A DNA stretch of 64,000 bases from Verrucomicrobiota bacterium (GCA_028293545.1 JAQGOP010000018.1:62001-126000), one strand, 5' to 3'; positions 53,271-63,069 are shown, counted from the first letter of the stretch. A program made the numbers and translations. The notes: generated by a model not told the origin, from the sequence alone.

Positions 53271-53996
53271 ATGGCCGATACTCCCGCCCCGAATGCCTCG
53301 CTGACTCCCCTTCCCGGGCATCTCTATGTCGTCGCAACGCCCATTGGGAACCTCGCCGACATCACGGAGCGGGCTCGCGCGATCTTGGGGGCCGTCGACG
53401 TCATCGCGTGCGAGGATACGCGCACGACCGGCGCGATGTTGACGCGTTTCGGGCTGCGCAAGGATCTCGTCGCTTACCACGAGCACAACGAAACCGAGAT
53501 GGCCGAAACGCTGGCCGCGCAGATTGCCGCCGGGAAATCGATCGCGGTCGTCAGCGATGCGGGCACTCCCGCGTTGAGCGATCCCGGCTTCCGCCTGGTT
53601 CGCGCGTGCCGACGCCGGGGCTTGCCCGTGGTTCCAGTCCCGGGACCGAGCGCGCTCACCGCGGTGCTCAGTGCCTCGGGCCTCCCGACGAACGGATTTC
53701 TCTACGTTGGTTTCCTGCCCGCGAAAAGCGCCGCGCGCATCGGCTTTTTCGAAAAGTACCGTGACTTCGACTACACCCTCGCCCTCTACGAAAGCTGCCA
53801 CCGCATCGACAAGGCCGTCGACGAAATCGTTGCGACGCTCGGCGTCACCCGGGTGATCTGCGTCGCCAAGGAAGTCACGAAACTTCACGAGACCTTTCTG
53901 GTGGGCCCGGCCGCGGAGGTCCAAGCCCGCCTCGCGAAGACCAGCCTGAAGGGCGAATTCGTCCTGCTGATCGCGCCTGTGGATTTCGAACTATAG
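53271..53996 (+). CDS. rsmI: 16S rRNA 2'-O-methyltransferase (RsmI)
   Basis: At 241 aa from MADTPAPNASLTPLPGHLYVVATPIGN at 53271, it shows tetrapyrrole-methylase-like motifs: VVATPIGNLADITERA, IACEDTRTTGAMLTRFG, VVSDAGTPALSDPGF, VPVPGPSALTAVLSASGL and FYESCHRI-like LYESCHRIDKAVDEI. RsmI methylates C1402 of 16S rRNA on the 2'-O. It is shorter than E. coli RsmI (286), lacking much of the C-terminal extension. The start is fixed by the family N-terminus, yet sits at the foot of a terminator hairpin. Confidence 0.92.
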   Translation: MADTPAPNASLTPLPGHLYVVATPIGNLADITERARAILGAVDVIACEDTRTTGAMLTRFGLRKDLVAYHEHNETEMAETLAAQIAAGKSIAVVSDAGTPALSDPGFRLVRACRRRGLPVVPVPGPSALTAVLSASGLPTNGFLYVGFLPAKSAARIGFFEKYRDFDYTLALYESCHRIDKAVDEIVATLGVTRVICVAKEVTKLHETFLVGPAAEVQARLAKTSLKGEFVLLIAPVDFEL

Positions 53997-54115
53997 CCGC
54001 TGCTCGCGCGGTCCACCCAGTTACCTGATGCGCCGGCCTCAGGCGCGGTGCGGGGCTTCTTCCCTGTCCTTTATCCGTGTGCATCCCTGAATTCCGTGCT
54101 TAAAAACCCCGGAGC

Positions 54116-55090
54116 ATGAATTCGAAACCGGTCGCCGTCATCGATATCGGCAGCAACTCGATCAAGGTCCTCGTGGCTGCGCGCGGGGACGACGGCGCGC
54201 TCATCGTCCTTACGACGCGCACAATCGACGCCCGCATCAGCGCGGGCATCAGCCAGGCGATTCCGCGGCTGAGCGAGCCCGGGATTTTGGCGGGCATCGC
54301 GGCGATCCAATCCCTCCTCGCTGATGCAGCGGAATTTTCCCCGGTGAAAACGGTCCTCGTTGCGACCAGCGCGGTGCGCGACGCGCAAAACGGATCGGAC
54401 TTCCGCGCCCGCGTCCTGGCCGCCACCGGCCACGCCGTGCGCATCCTCAGCGGCGACGAAGAGGCTAACCTCATCGGGCGGGGACTGACCTGCGATCCGA
54501 CGCTGTCCGACCTGCGCGACTTCTACGTCTTCGACCTGGGCGGAGGCAGCCTGGAATGCCTCGCCTTCCGCGATCGCCAAATCGAACGCGCCGCGAGCCT
54601 TCAACTGGGCTGCGTGCGCCTGACGGAGAAGTTCGTGAAGGATCCGAGCCAGCCTTTCTCCGCGCGCGCCAATGAAGAAATCCGGCAACACACGCGTAAG
54701 CTTGTCGACTCCGCTTTCGATTTCTCGCTGCCAAAATCCGCCGCGGCGATCGGAACCGGTGGGACTGTGACCGTGGCGCGTGCGATTCTCGGCGCCAAAA
54801 TCGGTGTTTCCCTGGAAAAGAGCCGCCCCTACGTGACCCTCGCGGAACTCTCCGAACTGTTCGACTGGCTTGGTGGTCTCTCGCTGGCCGAGCGAAAAAC
54901 GATTCCCGGTCTTCCGCCCTCGCGCGCGGATGTCATGCCCGCCGCGCTCGCGACGTTGATCACGGTGGCGGAGGACGGCGGCATAGAGCGTTATCGTCAC
55001 TCGCTCTACAATCTCCGCTACGGCCTCGCCGCCGAAGCGCTGCCCGAAAGTAGCGCAGGCGGCCCGCCTGCTTTTCGAAGTAGCGAGTAG
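54116..55090 (+). CDS. Exopolyphosphatase/guanosine pentaphosphatase (Ppx/GppA) family
   Basis: At 324 aa it is the short, single-module Ppx/GppA type. Actin-fold motifs: VAVIDIGSNSIKVLVA, VATSAVRDAQNG, VRILSGDEEANLIGRGL, FDLGGGSLECLA and IGTGGTVTVARAIL. These enzymes cleave terminal phosphate from polyphosphate or pppGpp. The last ~14 residues (ESSAGGPPAFRSSE) are encoded by intergenic repeats A and E, and the stop codon is also from the repeat, so the original C-terminus has been replaced or extended. Confidence 0.88.
   Translation: MNSKPVAVIDIGSNSIKVLVAARGDDGALIVLTTRTIDARISAGISQAIPRLSEPGILAGIAAIQSLLADAAEFSPVKTVLVATSAVRDAQNGSDFRARVLAATGHAVRILSGDEEANLIGRGLTCDPTLSDLRDFYVFDLGGGSLECLAFRDRQIERAASLQLGCVRLTEKFVKDPSQPFSARANEEIRQHTRKLVDSAFDFSLPKSAAAIGTGGTVTVARAILGAKIGVSLEKSRPYVTLAELSELFDWLGGLSLAERKTIPGLPPSRADVMPAALATLITVAEDGGIERYRHSLYNLRYGLAAEALPESSAGGPPAFRSSE
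55050..55075 (+). repeat. Family A palindrome inside the ppx 3' end
   Basis: GCAGGCGGCCCGCCTGC lies in frame within ppx and is translated as SSAGGPPA. A family E half-repeat (55078-55109) follows and provides the ppx TAG stop, then a full family C element: three repeat families are stacked here. Confidence 0.8.
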
Positions 55091-55138
55091 CCTGTAGCGA
55101 GTAGCGCGCATGCCCAGCAAACGATCCGACCGGAATCG

Positions 55139-55301
55139 ATTTGAACAGAAGGCAACGAAGGTAACGAAGCGGTTTCAGTGAGCGGAATCGCTCGTGCCCT
55201 AAACGATCCATGTTCCGAGACCTTCCAATCGCATCGTCAAAGGCACGCTCGATCGCGCGGACCTGAACCGTTTCGTTACCTTCGTTGCCTTCTGTTCAAA
55301 C
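55139..55301. repeat. Family C MITE-like element, copy 2
   Basis: Arms 55140-55168 and 55272-55300 are 29-bp reverse complements (TTTGAACAGAAGGCAACG outward). The body is homologous to 11221-11387 in opposite orientation. Its right arm provides the TGA stop of the minus-strand gene at 55296, so the element abuts or has altered the 3' end of that gene. Confidence 0.8.
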
Positions 55302-56975
55302 GAATTGGGAAATCGTCACGACACTTTCCTCCGTCGAAAGCGGGAAATTCAGTCGCCCGACATATTCCGCAGGCTCGGGCAGGCCGGTCTGCGTGTAGGA
55401 ATTGTGCGGGACAACGGGATAATCCACGACCGCACCAACCGGAAGATTCCAAGTCAGTCCGCGCCAGATCATCTTCCGGACGGGACGCACCCCGCCGTTC
55501 AAATGAATCAGCGAAGCAGGATCGATTTTGATCGATTCCCCGTCGAGCACGACGATGTCGTCGGGGCGAAACGCGAGCAGCAGCGCCGCCTCGAATTGGG
55601 CTGCGGTCGCCTTGGTGAGATACGCCGTGATGCGGCAGGGGCCCATCCTCGCTTTCAATTCGATGAAAATTTCATCGTCACCGAGCCCGAAGGTCGCGGT
55701 CGCCGTGCCATCAACGTAACACCTTCCCCGCGCTCGATCCGGGATGTACGCGCGCCCCTGGTCCGTCCGCCGGATCGTCGAGAACCTCGGCATGTAACGA
55801 CTGCCACCCGTGCCAACGAGATAGCCGGCGGTGGCATGCCACACCTCGACGAAGTTCTGGGCGTCGAGGACAAACCGGTTCGGAATCTCCGGGGTCAATT
55901 GCCACCCCAGGTAGGCCTGCCAGCCTGCGCCATCGACGCGCGCCGCCGGCAACGCGGTGGGACGCCGCAGTTCGAGCTCCCGCGGATGCCGATCCTTCGG
56001 AAAAACGAATTCAGCGAACGAACCAAAGAAGGCGAAACCCTGGGCGCCGTTGTCGTGCACCCCCGCTTCCCGGAAATATTTTCGCGCCGCCGCGATCCGC
56101 GCCGTGAGCAGGATCGTCGCTTCCTCGTTGCCGAGAAATCCGGGCGGCAACCACAGGAAGGGCATGCGATGGTAGCGCATCCGGACATCGTTCACGACCG
56201 CCGTCGTGCCATCCGGAAAACTATAGAAGTCCAGAAAACCGAAAAACCGCCCAACGGCCGCATGCGCCGCGTCGTCGCCGGAGAGTTCCGCATAGATCGA
56301 AACTGCCTGCGCCGTAACCAAGGCATAACCGACCACGATCCCCTGCCCCTCCGGCCAGTAGCCATCGGGCGCCTGGAACGGCAGCACGCAGCGCCGAAAG
56401 AAATCCTGCGCATAATCCCGCCACTCCGGTCGTTTGAAAAAACGGCCGGCGCGATAAAACAAGAGGCCATGCCACGTGTCGTGGTTGCCGACGAACTCCG
56501 TCGGGGCCTGCGCATACTTCGCCACGAAGCGGCGGTGAAGCTCCGCCACCGCGCCGCTGACGTTTCGCGAGAGCTGTTCACGGAGGCCCGGTGTGCCCAC
56601 GTGATGCCGTTCCATCAATTCGAGCGAACAGAGCAGGTAGTAATTAGACCATTCACCGATGTGCCGGCCCCAGTCGCGTCCGCGCGAATAATGCGGGGTG
56701 TGAAAATCCGCCGCCGTGATCGAAAGCACGTAACCGATATTCCTCAGGGCCACGTCGAGGTAGCTCGCGCGCTCGGCCACCGTGGCGCCGGGAATCTCGC
56801 CCGTCGCCAGCTGGAGAAAAGTGAAATGGCTGAACTGGTTGTAATACGAAGGACCCTCCGCGTGCGGCCAGTCGCGCCGGTCCAGGTCCATGCTGCCCGA
56901 CAACCCAAAATGCGGGGCCAGCAATCTCGCCCACTCGACCGTCAAGTCACTCGTCGCCTGGCGCAACTCGTCCAT
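55296..56975 (-). CDS. Uncharacterised protein with (alpha/alpha)-toroid-like architecture (possible polysaccharide lyase/heparinase-related)
   Basis: This 559-aa protein has no signal peptide. The N-terminal half is helical and rich in aromatic and Tyr/Trp/His motifs (YYNQFSHFTFLQLATGE, FHTPHYSRGRDWGRHIGEWSNYYLL, EFVGNHDTWHGLLFYR, GYWPEGQGIVVGYALVT). The C-terminal half is beta-rich (WHATAGYLVGTGGSRYMPRFSTI onward). The layout recalls lyases with an alpha-toroid plus beta-sandwich, but I cannot match a family securely. The stop codon lies in a family C repeat arm, so its natural C-terminus may have been a few residues different. Confidence 0.6.
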   Translation of the reverse strand: MDELRQATSDLTVEWARLLAPHFGLSGSMDLDRRDWPHAEGPSYYNQFSHFTFLQLATGEIPGATVAERASYLDVALRNIGYVLSITAADFHTPHYSRGRDWGRHIGEWSNYYLLCSLELMERHHVGTPGLREQLSRNVSGAVAELHRRFVAKYAQAPTEFVGNHDTWHGLLFYRAGRFFKRPEWRDYAQDFFRRCVLPFQAPDGYWPEGQGIVVGYALVTAQAVSIYAELSGDDAAHAAVGRFFGFLDFYSFPDGTTAVVNDVRMRYHRMPFLWLPPGFLGNEEATILLTARIAAARKYFREAGVHDNGAQGFAFFGSFAEFVFPKDRHPRELELRRPTALPAARVDGAGWQAYLGWQLTPEIPNRFVLDAQNFVEVWHATAGYLVGTGGSRYMPRFSTIRRTDQGRAYIPDRARGRCYVDGTATATFGLGDDEIFIELKARMGPCRITAYLTKATAAQFEAALLLAFRPDDIVVLDGESIKIDPASLIHLNGGVRPVRKMIWRGLTWNLPVGAVVDYPVVPHNSYTQTGLPEPAEYVGRLNFPLSTEESVVTISQFV

Positions 56976-56990
56976 TGGCGGCGGGCCTCG

Positions 56991-58010
56991 TCACTTCCTC
57001 GACTCGTGCGGATGAAACGCGGGCGGGCCGGTCTTTTTCTTCGGCTTGGGCGCGACGATTTTTTTCGCCGCGACCTTCGCGAGTTTGCGGAGCTGCTTCA
57101 GCATTTCCGCCATGTCCGCCGGCAAGGGCGCCTTCAGGTCGATCGTCTTGCCGTTGATGGGATGCGTGAAAATCAAGTGCTCGGCGTGGAGCATCACGCG
57201 CTCCGGCTGCTGCCCGAAGCGCGAATCGGGTTTCCAACCGTACACCGCGTCGCCGAGCACGATGTGCCCCAGCGATTTCAGGTGGACGCGAATCTGGTGC
57301 GTGCGTCCGGTGTGAATCGTGCAGCGGATGAGCGTCGCGAGGTTGCCGAAGCGTTCCACGATTTCCCAATCCGTATGCGCGTCCTTCCCGCCCTGCTCCG
57401 CCTCGACCACGGCCATCTTGTGCCGGTGGCTCGTGTTGCGGCCGATGGCCTTGCGAATCGAACCGCTCATCAGCGCGGGCGCCCCGGCCACGAGCGCGAG
57501 GTATTCCTTCTGGAGCGCGCGTTCCGAAAACTGCTCGGACAACCCGCGGTGCGCGGCATCGGTCTTGGCGACGAGGATGATGCCCGACGTTTCGCGATCG
57601 AGCCGATGCACGATCCCGGGCCGCTCGACCCCGCCGATGCCGCTCAGCGTGCCCGCGCAGTGCGACAGCAACGCGTGCACCAAGGTGTCCTCCCCCGTTC
57701 CTGCGCCCGGATGGACGATCATCCCCGAGCTCTTATTGACCGCGAGCAGGTGCTTGTCCTCGAAGATCACATCGAGCGGGATGTCCACCGCCCTCAATTC
57801 GGCGGGCTTGGTGTCCGGGAAAGTAAACTCGAGCACATCGCCCGCCTTGACCGAACTGTCACGGCCGATCGTTTTGCCGTTCAATGTGACAAGACCGGCG
57901 TCGAACGCGCGGTGAAATGCGACCCGGCTATGCTCGGCGTGGGAGAGCGACAGCGCCTTGTCGGCGCGCAGCAGGCGAATTCCTTCGGGGACTGTGTAAG
58001 ACGTGGTCAA
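56991..58010 (-). CDS. Ribosomal large subunit pseudouridine synthase (RluD family)
   Basis: At 339 aa it has an N-terminal S4-like RNA-binding domain (about 12-65: SHAEHSRVAFHRAFDAGLVTLNGK) and the RluA/RluD catalytic domain. The catalytic Asp138 is in GIVHRLDRETSGIILVAKT; TIHTGRTHQIRVHLKSLGHIVLGD and RVMLHAEHLIFTHPINGK follow. It isomerises uridines in 23S rRNA. The C-terminal ~35 residues are Lys/Pro-rich (KKIVAPKPKKKTGPP) and look disordered. RluD versus RluA/C specificity is not settled. Confidence 0.9.
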   Translation of the reverse strand: MTTSYTVPEGIRLLRADKALSLSHAEHSRVAFHRAFDAGLVTLNGKTIGRDSSVKAGDVLEFTFPDTKPAELRAVDIPLDVIFEDKHLLAVNKSSGMIVHPGAGTGEDTLVHALLSHCAGTLSGIGGVERPGIVHRLDRETSGIILVAKTDAAHRGLSEQFSERALQKEYLALVAGAPALMSGSIRKAIGRNTSHRHKMAVVEAEQGGKDAHTDWEIVERFGNLATLIRCTIHTGRTHQIRVHLKSLGHIVLGDAVYGWKPDSRFGQQPERVMLHAEHLIFTHPINGKTIDLKAPLPADMAEMLKQLRKLAKVAAKKIVAPKPKKKTGPPAFHPHESRK

Positions 58011-58105
58011 AGGGAAAACCCGATTACGACTGCGAGTTCACGAATATCCAACCGCATTATTTGCGGCGGTCGTTAGAAACCAGGAATTCAGCGCCCCGAA
58101 GGGCG

Positions 58106-58154
58106 GCCCAGAGCAAGAACGAGAATAACCACGCACGATTGTGTGGCCCTGGGC
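58106..58154. repeat. Stem-loop upstream of rluD
   Basis: GCCCAGAG (58106-58113) and CCCTGGGC (58147-58154) form an imperfect stem enclosing CCACGCAC/GTGTGG. It is in the rluD promoter region and after the deaminase stop. Its role is unknown; the T-run of a terminator is missing. Confidence 0.35.
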
Positions 58155-58200
58155 TCGGGCTGGAATGTCCCGTGGGACCTCGATCCCAAACCGGTTTGGC

Positions 58201-59208
58201 CTACCGCTGCTCGGAATGGTCAGCTGAAATGGTCACTTGCCGGATCTCCTCCAGCACCGACTTTCGCAGGTCGCTCGAAACCGACGCGACTTCCCAGCCG
58301 TTGACCGCGACTCGGGCCAATTCTGCGTGGGTGAAGCTCAATTCCCCGGCCAATGCCAGATACTCATCCGTCACCGAATTCGCGAAGCAGAGCGGATCGT
58401 CGGTGCTCACTGTGCAGCGTACCCCCGCCTCCATCAGCCGCCGGATGGGATGGTCCGCCAGCGAATGCACCACCTTGAGCCTGACATTGCTGATCGGGCA
58501 GACATCGAAGGTCACGCCGCGGTCAATCGCCAGCCGCACCACCGCCGGATCCTCGATCGCGCGCACGCCGTGCTGGACCCGCGTCACGCCCAGTTCCTCG
58601 ATCGCCTCGCGCACGCGCCCCGGTCCGTCGAATTCGCCGGCGTGGCATTTGGTCACCTTGCCTGCCGCGCGCAATTTCGCCCAGACCCCCGCCGTGTCAG
58701 GCTCGGTCGGCATTTGCTCAAATCCATGCAGGTCGACGCCCGCGAGGTTCGTCCACGTGTGCAGCTGGTCGATCGTCGGCCGCAGGTCGCCCGAAATATC
58801 GCTGCGCAGCATGCCCGCGAAAACGCGGACTTCGAGGCCCGGGGGCGCCGCGGCAAGAATGGCCGCGACGATTTCCGGACCCGGCACGTTGATGAATTGG
58901 GTGACTGGCAGGTGAAAGCTCGTCTCCACATACCGGACATTTTGCGCGACGTGTTTCGCAAACATCACCTTCGTCGCCTCGTAATACCGTTCCGCGCTCG
59001 TGAACCAAGGCAGCGCGTTATCGAGCAGGGTCCGTTCGAAATCGGGAAAAGTCGGATAACGAAAATTCGCCCGGCGGAATGGCGGATCCTCGGGATAGCG
59101 CGACGGGTCCCACGCGGTCAGCAGTTCATAAGGCAGCGCACCCTCGACGTGCAGGTGCGTTTCCGTCTTCGGCAGCGCCTGGATGAAAGCCTGGAGTGTA
59201 GTCGGCAT
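58201..59208 (-). CDS. Adenosine deaminase-like metal-dependent hydrolase
   Basis: This 335-aa protein starts [25 protein letters not shown] at 59208. Zinc ligands His18 and His20 (THLHVEGAL), the His/Glu of [12 protein letters not shown], the His of TRVQHGVRA and the Asp pair of VSTDDPLCF follow ADA-family order. It deaminates adenosine or adenine, or a related nucleoside; adenine-deaminase-like and ADA-like members are not separable by eye. Its start codon is five bases from a family F repeat that fills its 5' region. Confidence 0.83.
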   Translation of the reverse strand: MPTTLQAFIQALPKTETHLHVEGALPYELLTAWDPSRYPEDPPFRRANFRYPTFPDFERTLLDNALPWFTSAERYYEATKVMFAKHVAQNVRYVETSFHLPVTQFINVPGPEIVAAILAAAPPGLEVRVFAGMLRSDISGDLRPTIDQLHTWTNLAGVDLHGFEQMPTEPDTAGVWAKLRAAGKVTKCHAGEFDGPGRVREAIEELGVTRVQHGVRAIEDPAVVRLAIDRGVTFDVCPISNVRLKVVHSLADHPIRRLMEAGVRCTVSTDDPLCFANSVTDEYLALAGELSFTHAELARVAVNGWEVASVSSDLRKSVLEEIRQVTISADHSEQR

Positions 59209-59212
59209 TTTT

Positions 59213-59329
59213 AACCACGAATAGACACGGAAGAACACGAATCGATCCGCCACCGCCCCAACTCAAGACCTGCCTGGATCCGAATTCCCGTGCCCTCGGA
59301 TTGGTGTCTATTCGCGTCCATTCGTGGTT
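59213..59329. repeat. Family F inverted-repeat element between two genes
   Basis: Left arm AACCACGAATAGACAC (59213-59228) and right arm (59304-59329, reverse complement AACCACGAATGGACGCG...) frame the entire gap between the M29 peptidase gene and the deaminase gene. The peptidase TGA stop (59329-59331) overlaps the right arm edge. A half copy is at 51284. Confidence 0.75.
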
Positions 59330-60450
59330 CACTCCGCCTTCAGCAGGTAGTCGGGGTTCAGCTTGTGCAGCGACTTCGGCACGAACAGGCCGTCCTTGCG
59401 GATGAGCTTGTCGTCGAACCAGATTTCGCCGCCGCCGTACTCGGGCCGCTGGATGCAGACCATGTCCCAATGCACCTGCGACTTGTTGCCGTTGCCCACT
59501 CCGTCGTACGCCTGGCCCGGCGTGAAATGGAATGAGCCCGCGATTTTTTCATCGAAGAGGATGTCGCGCATCGGCTCGAGGATGTACGGGTTGAACCCGA
59601 TCGCAAATTCACCGATGTAACGCGCGCCCGCATCGCTGTCCAAGATCTCGTTCAGCCGCTTGGTATTGGTCGAGGTCGCCTCGACCACGCGGCCCTGCTT
59701 GAAGACCAGGCGGATGTTGTCGAACGACGAGCCGAGGTAAACCGTCGGCGCATTGTACTGCACGACGCCCTCGACGCTGTCCTTCACCGGGCAGGAGAAT
59801 ACCTCGCCGTCGGGGATATTGCGGAGGCCGCCGCAGGGCTGCGAGCCGATGCCCTTGATCGAAAACTTCAGGTCGGTGCCGGGTCCCTTGATGTGCACCC
59901 GGTCGGTCGCATCCATCAGCTTCTTCAGCGCCGCCATCCCGGGGGTGAGCCGGCTGTAGTCGAGCGTGCACACCTTGAGATAAAACTCCTCAAACGCCTC
60001 GGTGCTCATGCCGGCCTGCTGGGCCATCGCGGAGGTGGGCCAGCGCAGCACGACCCACTTGGTCTTGCCCACGCGATGATCGAGGACGGGCTTCATCAAC
60101 CGGCTGACCAGTTGGACTTTTTCCGCCGGGATATCCGAGCCTTCGAAAATATTATCCGAGCCGCGCAGGGCGATGTAGGCGTCCATTTTCTGCATGCGCG
60201 CGAGTTCCACCTCGGCGTGCGGCGCGAACTGGCCTTCCTCGGCCCCGAGGGAAAGCTCGCGCGTCACACGGGCGCGATGGATCTGGACATAGGGATGGGC
60301 GCCCAGGCGGCGGGCGGCGCGGATCAGCTCGATGACAATGCTGTCGGGCACGTCGAACGCGTCGATCAGCACGCGCTCGCCTTTCTTGAGCGCCGTCGAA
60401 AAGCCGGTGAGCCCTTCCGCGAGCGTCGTGATGCGGGAATCGATAATCAT
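59329..60450 (-). CDS. M29-family aminopeptidase (AmpS/PepS-like)
   Basis: This 373-aa protein starts [18 protein letters not shown] at 60450. The upstream in-frame part up to 60621 is Arg-rich and unlike the family, so it is excluded. Metal-binding acid and His residues of the thermophilic-type M29 fold are seen in [13 protein letters not shown] and [27 protein letters not shown] (with HWD). Members cleave N-terminal residues from peptides and use Zn/Co. Its stop overlaps the family F repeat. Confidence 0.85.
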   Translation of the reverse strand: MIIDSRITTLAEGLTGFSTALKKGERVLIDAFDVPDSIVIELIRAARRLGAHPYVQIHRARVTRELSLGAEEGQFAPHAEVELARMQKMDAYIALRGSDNIFEGSDIPAEKVQLVSRLMKPVLDHRVGKTKWVVLRWPTSAMAQQAGMSTEAFEEFYLKVCTLDYSRLTPGMAALKKLMDATDRVHIKGPGTDLKFSIKGIGSQPCGGLRNIPDGEVFSCPVKDSVEGVVQYNAPTVYLGSSFDNIRLVFKQGRVVEATSTNTKRLNEILDSDAGARYIGEFAIGFNPYILEPMRDILFDEKIAGSFHFTPGQAYDGVGNGNKSQVHWDMVCIQRPEYGGGEIWFDDKLIRKDGLFVPKSLHKLNPDYLLKAE

Positions 60451-60649
60451 GCGGCGAGCTAACCCTTCCGAGACAGCCGTGAGCAAGCCATTCCGCCGCC
60501 TTCGTCGGCCCGCGCCAAAACGTAACCGTCGGTTCGCCCGCAAAAAAACAGGCTTGGTTTCACTCCTCGTCCTTTTAATCAAAAACAGTGCTCTCGCGGT
60601 TGCCGCTGGAGCATCCCGCAATTCTGGTCAGCGAGCCTCGAGCCAAGCA

Positions 60650-61852
60650 CTACCTGAGGCCGCTCTGCGGAAAACAAATTCGTCCCACGGCTTCGTCAAA
60701 GTCCGCGGCGCCGTGGATGATGTCGATCTCGAGACGCAGGTAAAAAACCGGCAGCGGAAAAACCCGGTTCTCCGGCAGGCGCACCGCGTCCTTTTCCGTC
60801 GTCACGAGGCACTCGGCGCCCTCGCGGCGGGCGATGTCGATCAGCGCGTCGAAATCCTCCTCCGTATAACGGTAGTGGTCGAGGTAACGCTCGCGCGCCA
60901 CGAGCTTCGCGCCGAGGTCGCGGAGGAATTTTTCGAAGCTCTCCGGCGTCGCAATCCCGCTGAACGCCGCCACGCGCCGGTTCTTCAGGTAGGAAAGCGG
61001 CTCGCGCGCGCCGGGCGCGTCCGGCGAGAAGCCGAAACGCTGGAGGTACTGCGGGCGATGCGCGCACTCGATGATGTCGGCCGTGGGATTGTAGCGCGCG
61101 ATGAGCGCCTCGAGTTCCGGGTCGCGCTGGCCGTTCGATTTCGTGAGGAAAATATAACTGGCGCGGCGCAGGTGCTTGATCGGCTCGCGCAGGATGCCGC
61201 GCGGCAGGAGATGCCCGTTGCCGAAAGGATTGGTTTTATCGACGAGCAGCAAATTCAGGCGGCCCTTCAACGGCAGGTATTGGAACCCGTCGTCGAGCAC
61301 CAGCGTGTCGCAGCCGAAGCGCTTGATCGCGTAGGCCCCGGACTTCACGCGATTCTTGTCCACCAGCACGATCACCCCCGGAAGATTGCGCGCGAGCATG
61401 TAGGGTTCGTCGCCCGCCTCCTCGCTGTCGAGCAGCACGCGCTCGCCGTCGCTCACGATGCGCGGCGGCGGCTCCACGGTGTGGGTCAGCGCATACCACC
61501 ATTTCTTCCAGAACGGCGCCGACTTGCTCTTGTAGCCGCGGCTGAGGATCGCGACCTTGCGCCCGCGATCCCGGAGGGCGCGCGCGAATTTCTCCACGAC
61601 CGGGGTCTTCCCGGTGCCGCCGACGGTGAGGTTGCCCACGACGACGACCAGGCAGCCCAGGGGCTGGTCGTGGAGGATCCGGTTTTGGTAAAGCCACAGG
61701 CGCGTCTGCGCGACGATGCTGAAGATCCACGACAACGCCTGCAGGAACGCCGCGTAGATGGCCGCGCCCCCGCCCGCGCGCCGGCCGAGGATCACGTCGA
61801 TGGTGTAGAGTTCGAGGCCGTTGAATTTTTTCTGCAGCCAGGATTGCGACAT
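60650..61852 (-). CDS. lpxK: Tetraacyldisaccharide 4'-kinase
   Basis: This 400-aa protein starts [20 protein letters not shown] at 61852. Walker A is [18 protein letters not shown], and the LpxK pattern continues with [50 protein letters not shown] and [12 protein letters not shown]. It phosphorylates the lipid A precursor at the inner membrane, showing that this cell makes LPS-type lipid. It is longer than many LpxK (about 330), with an N-terminal segment containing a membrane-binding helix (about 26-48). Confidence 0.93.
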   Translation of the reverse strand: MSQSWLQKKFNGLELYTIDVILGRRAGGGAAIYAAFLQALSWIFSIVAQTRLWLYQNRILHDQPLGCLVVVVGNLTVGGTGKTPVVEKFARALRDRGRKVAILSRGYKSKSAPFWKKWWYALTHTVEPPPRIVSDGERVLLDSEEAGDEPYMLARNLPGVIVLVDKNRVKSGAYAIKRFGCDTLVLDDGFQYLPLKGRLNLLLVDKTNPFGNGHLLPRGILREPIKHLRRASYIFLTKSNGQRDPELEALIARYNPTADIIECAHRPQYLQRFGFSPDAPGAREPLSYLKNRRVAAFSGIATPESFEKFLRDLGAKLVARERYLDHYRYTEEDFDALIDIARREGAECLVTTEKDAVRLPENRVFPLPVFYLRLEIDIIHGAADFDEAVGRICFPQSGLR

Positions 61853-61967
61853 GCGGGTTGACGGGAATGAAGGTTGACGCCGCCCGCTGCGCAAACTGTT
61901 TTCGGCCAACGACCGGTAACATCGACTCCCCATTCTTGTCTGAACACCTCCCTCCTTTTCCCCTGCC

Positions 61968-63062
61968 ATGAGCTATAAACTTTTCATTCCCGGCCCGATC
62001 GCTGTATCGGAAAAAACGCTGCAGGCCATGGCCCAGCCCATGATCGGTCATCGGAGCACCGACTTCGTCGCGCTGTACCAGTCGATCCAGCCGCAGCTCC
62101 AGGCGCTCTTTTATACCAAGGACCCGGTGTACATTTCCACCAGCAGCGCGTGGGGCGTGATGGAAGGTTCCCTGCGCAATGTCGTGCAGAAAAAAGTGCT
62201 GTGCTGCATGAACGGCGCGTTTTCCGACAAGTGGCTCGACGTCGCCCAGCGCTGCGGCAAACCCGCGGGTGCGCTCAAGGTCGAATGGGGCCAGCCGATC
62301 GATCCCGGCGCCCTCCGCCGCGAGCTCGCGACCGGGCAGTACGACGCACTGACGCTGATCCACAACGAGACGTCCTGCGGCTGCATGAGCGACCTGCCCG
62401 CACTCATGGCGGTGATCCGGGAGTTCCCGGACGTCATCAGCATCATCGACACGATCAGCTCCTTCAGCGCGCTCCCGATCAAGAAGGACGAGCTCGGCAT
62501 CGACGTGATGATCACCGGCTCGCAGAAAGCGCTGGCTTTGCCGCCCGGGCTCTCCCTGTTCTCTCCGTCGAAGCGGGCGCTCGATCGCGCGGCGTCGACG
62601 AAGGATCGCGGATATTATTTTGATTTCCTCGAGTTCCAGAAGAACCACGAGAACGGGATGACGCCGAGCACGCCGGTGATCCCGTTGATCTACGCGCTGA
62701 AATCGAAGCTGGAGGACATCAACGCCGAGGGCGTCGAAACCCGCTACGCGCGCCACGCCCGGTTGAACCAGGCGGTGCGCGATTGGGCGAAGGCGAAGGG
62801 ATTCACGCTCTTCCCGAAGGAAGGCTTCGGCTCGGTCACGTTGAACTGCTTCAACAACAATCTCGGGTATGATTTGTCCGCCCTGAACAAGATCCTGAAG
62901 TCAAAGCATCACCTCGTGATCGACGGCGGCTACGGCAAGCTGAAGGGGAAGGCGTTCCGCATCTCGAACATGGGCGACGAAACCGATGCGACGATCGCCG
63001 GTTTGATCAAAGCCCTGGACTCCGCGCTCGCCGAAACGCCGAAGCTCGCCGCCGGGGCGTAA
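61968..63062 (+). CDS. Class V PLP aminotransferase (serine/alanine-glyoxylate aminotransferase type)
   Basis: This 364-aa protein has class V fold features: [48 protein letters not shown], the PLP-binding Lys187 in [17 protein letters not shown] and the C-terminal [25 protein letters not shown]. Such enzymes move amino groups between serine/alanine and glyoxylate/hydroxypyruvate; phosphoserine aminotransferase is less likely. The gene is transcribed divergently from lpxK (115 bp between starts). A family A palindrome follows within 10 bp of its stop. Confidence 0.88.
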   Translation: MSYKLFIPGPIAVSEKTLQAMAQPMIGHRSTDFVALYQSIQPQLQALFYTKDPVYISTSSAWGVMEGSLRNVVQKKVLCCMNGAFSDKWLDVAQRCGKPAGALKVEWGQPIDPGALRRELATGQYDALTLIHNETSCGCMSDLPALMAVIREFPDVISIIDTISSFSALPIKKDELGIDVMITGSQKALALPPGLSLFSPSKRALDRAASTKDRGYYFDFLEFQKNHENGMTPSTPVIPLIYALKSKLEDINAEGVETRYARHARLNQAVRDWAKAKGFTLFPKEGFGSVTLNCFNNNLGYDLSALNKILKSKHHLVIDGGYGKLKGKAFRISNMGDETDATIAGLIKALDSALAETPKLAAGA

Positions 63063-63069
63063 TTTCGAA

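Noticed and set aside
55305-58076. Open reading frame of 923 codons on the plus strand
   Set aside because: It spans antisense of two minus-strand genes (toroid-like and rluD) and the gap between them; composition is Arg/Gly/Pro-rich without motifs.
61236-62756. 506-codon minus-strand frame across lpxK and the aminotransferase
   Set aside because: Both overlapping genes have strong family motifs in their own frames.
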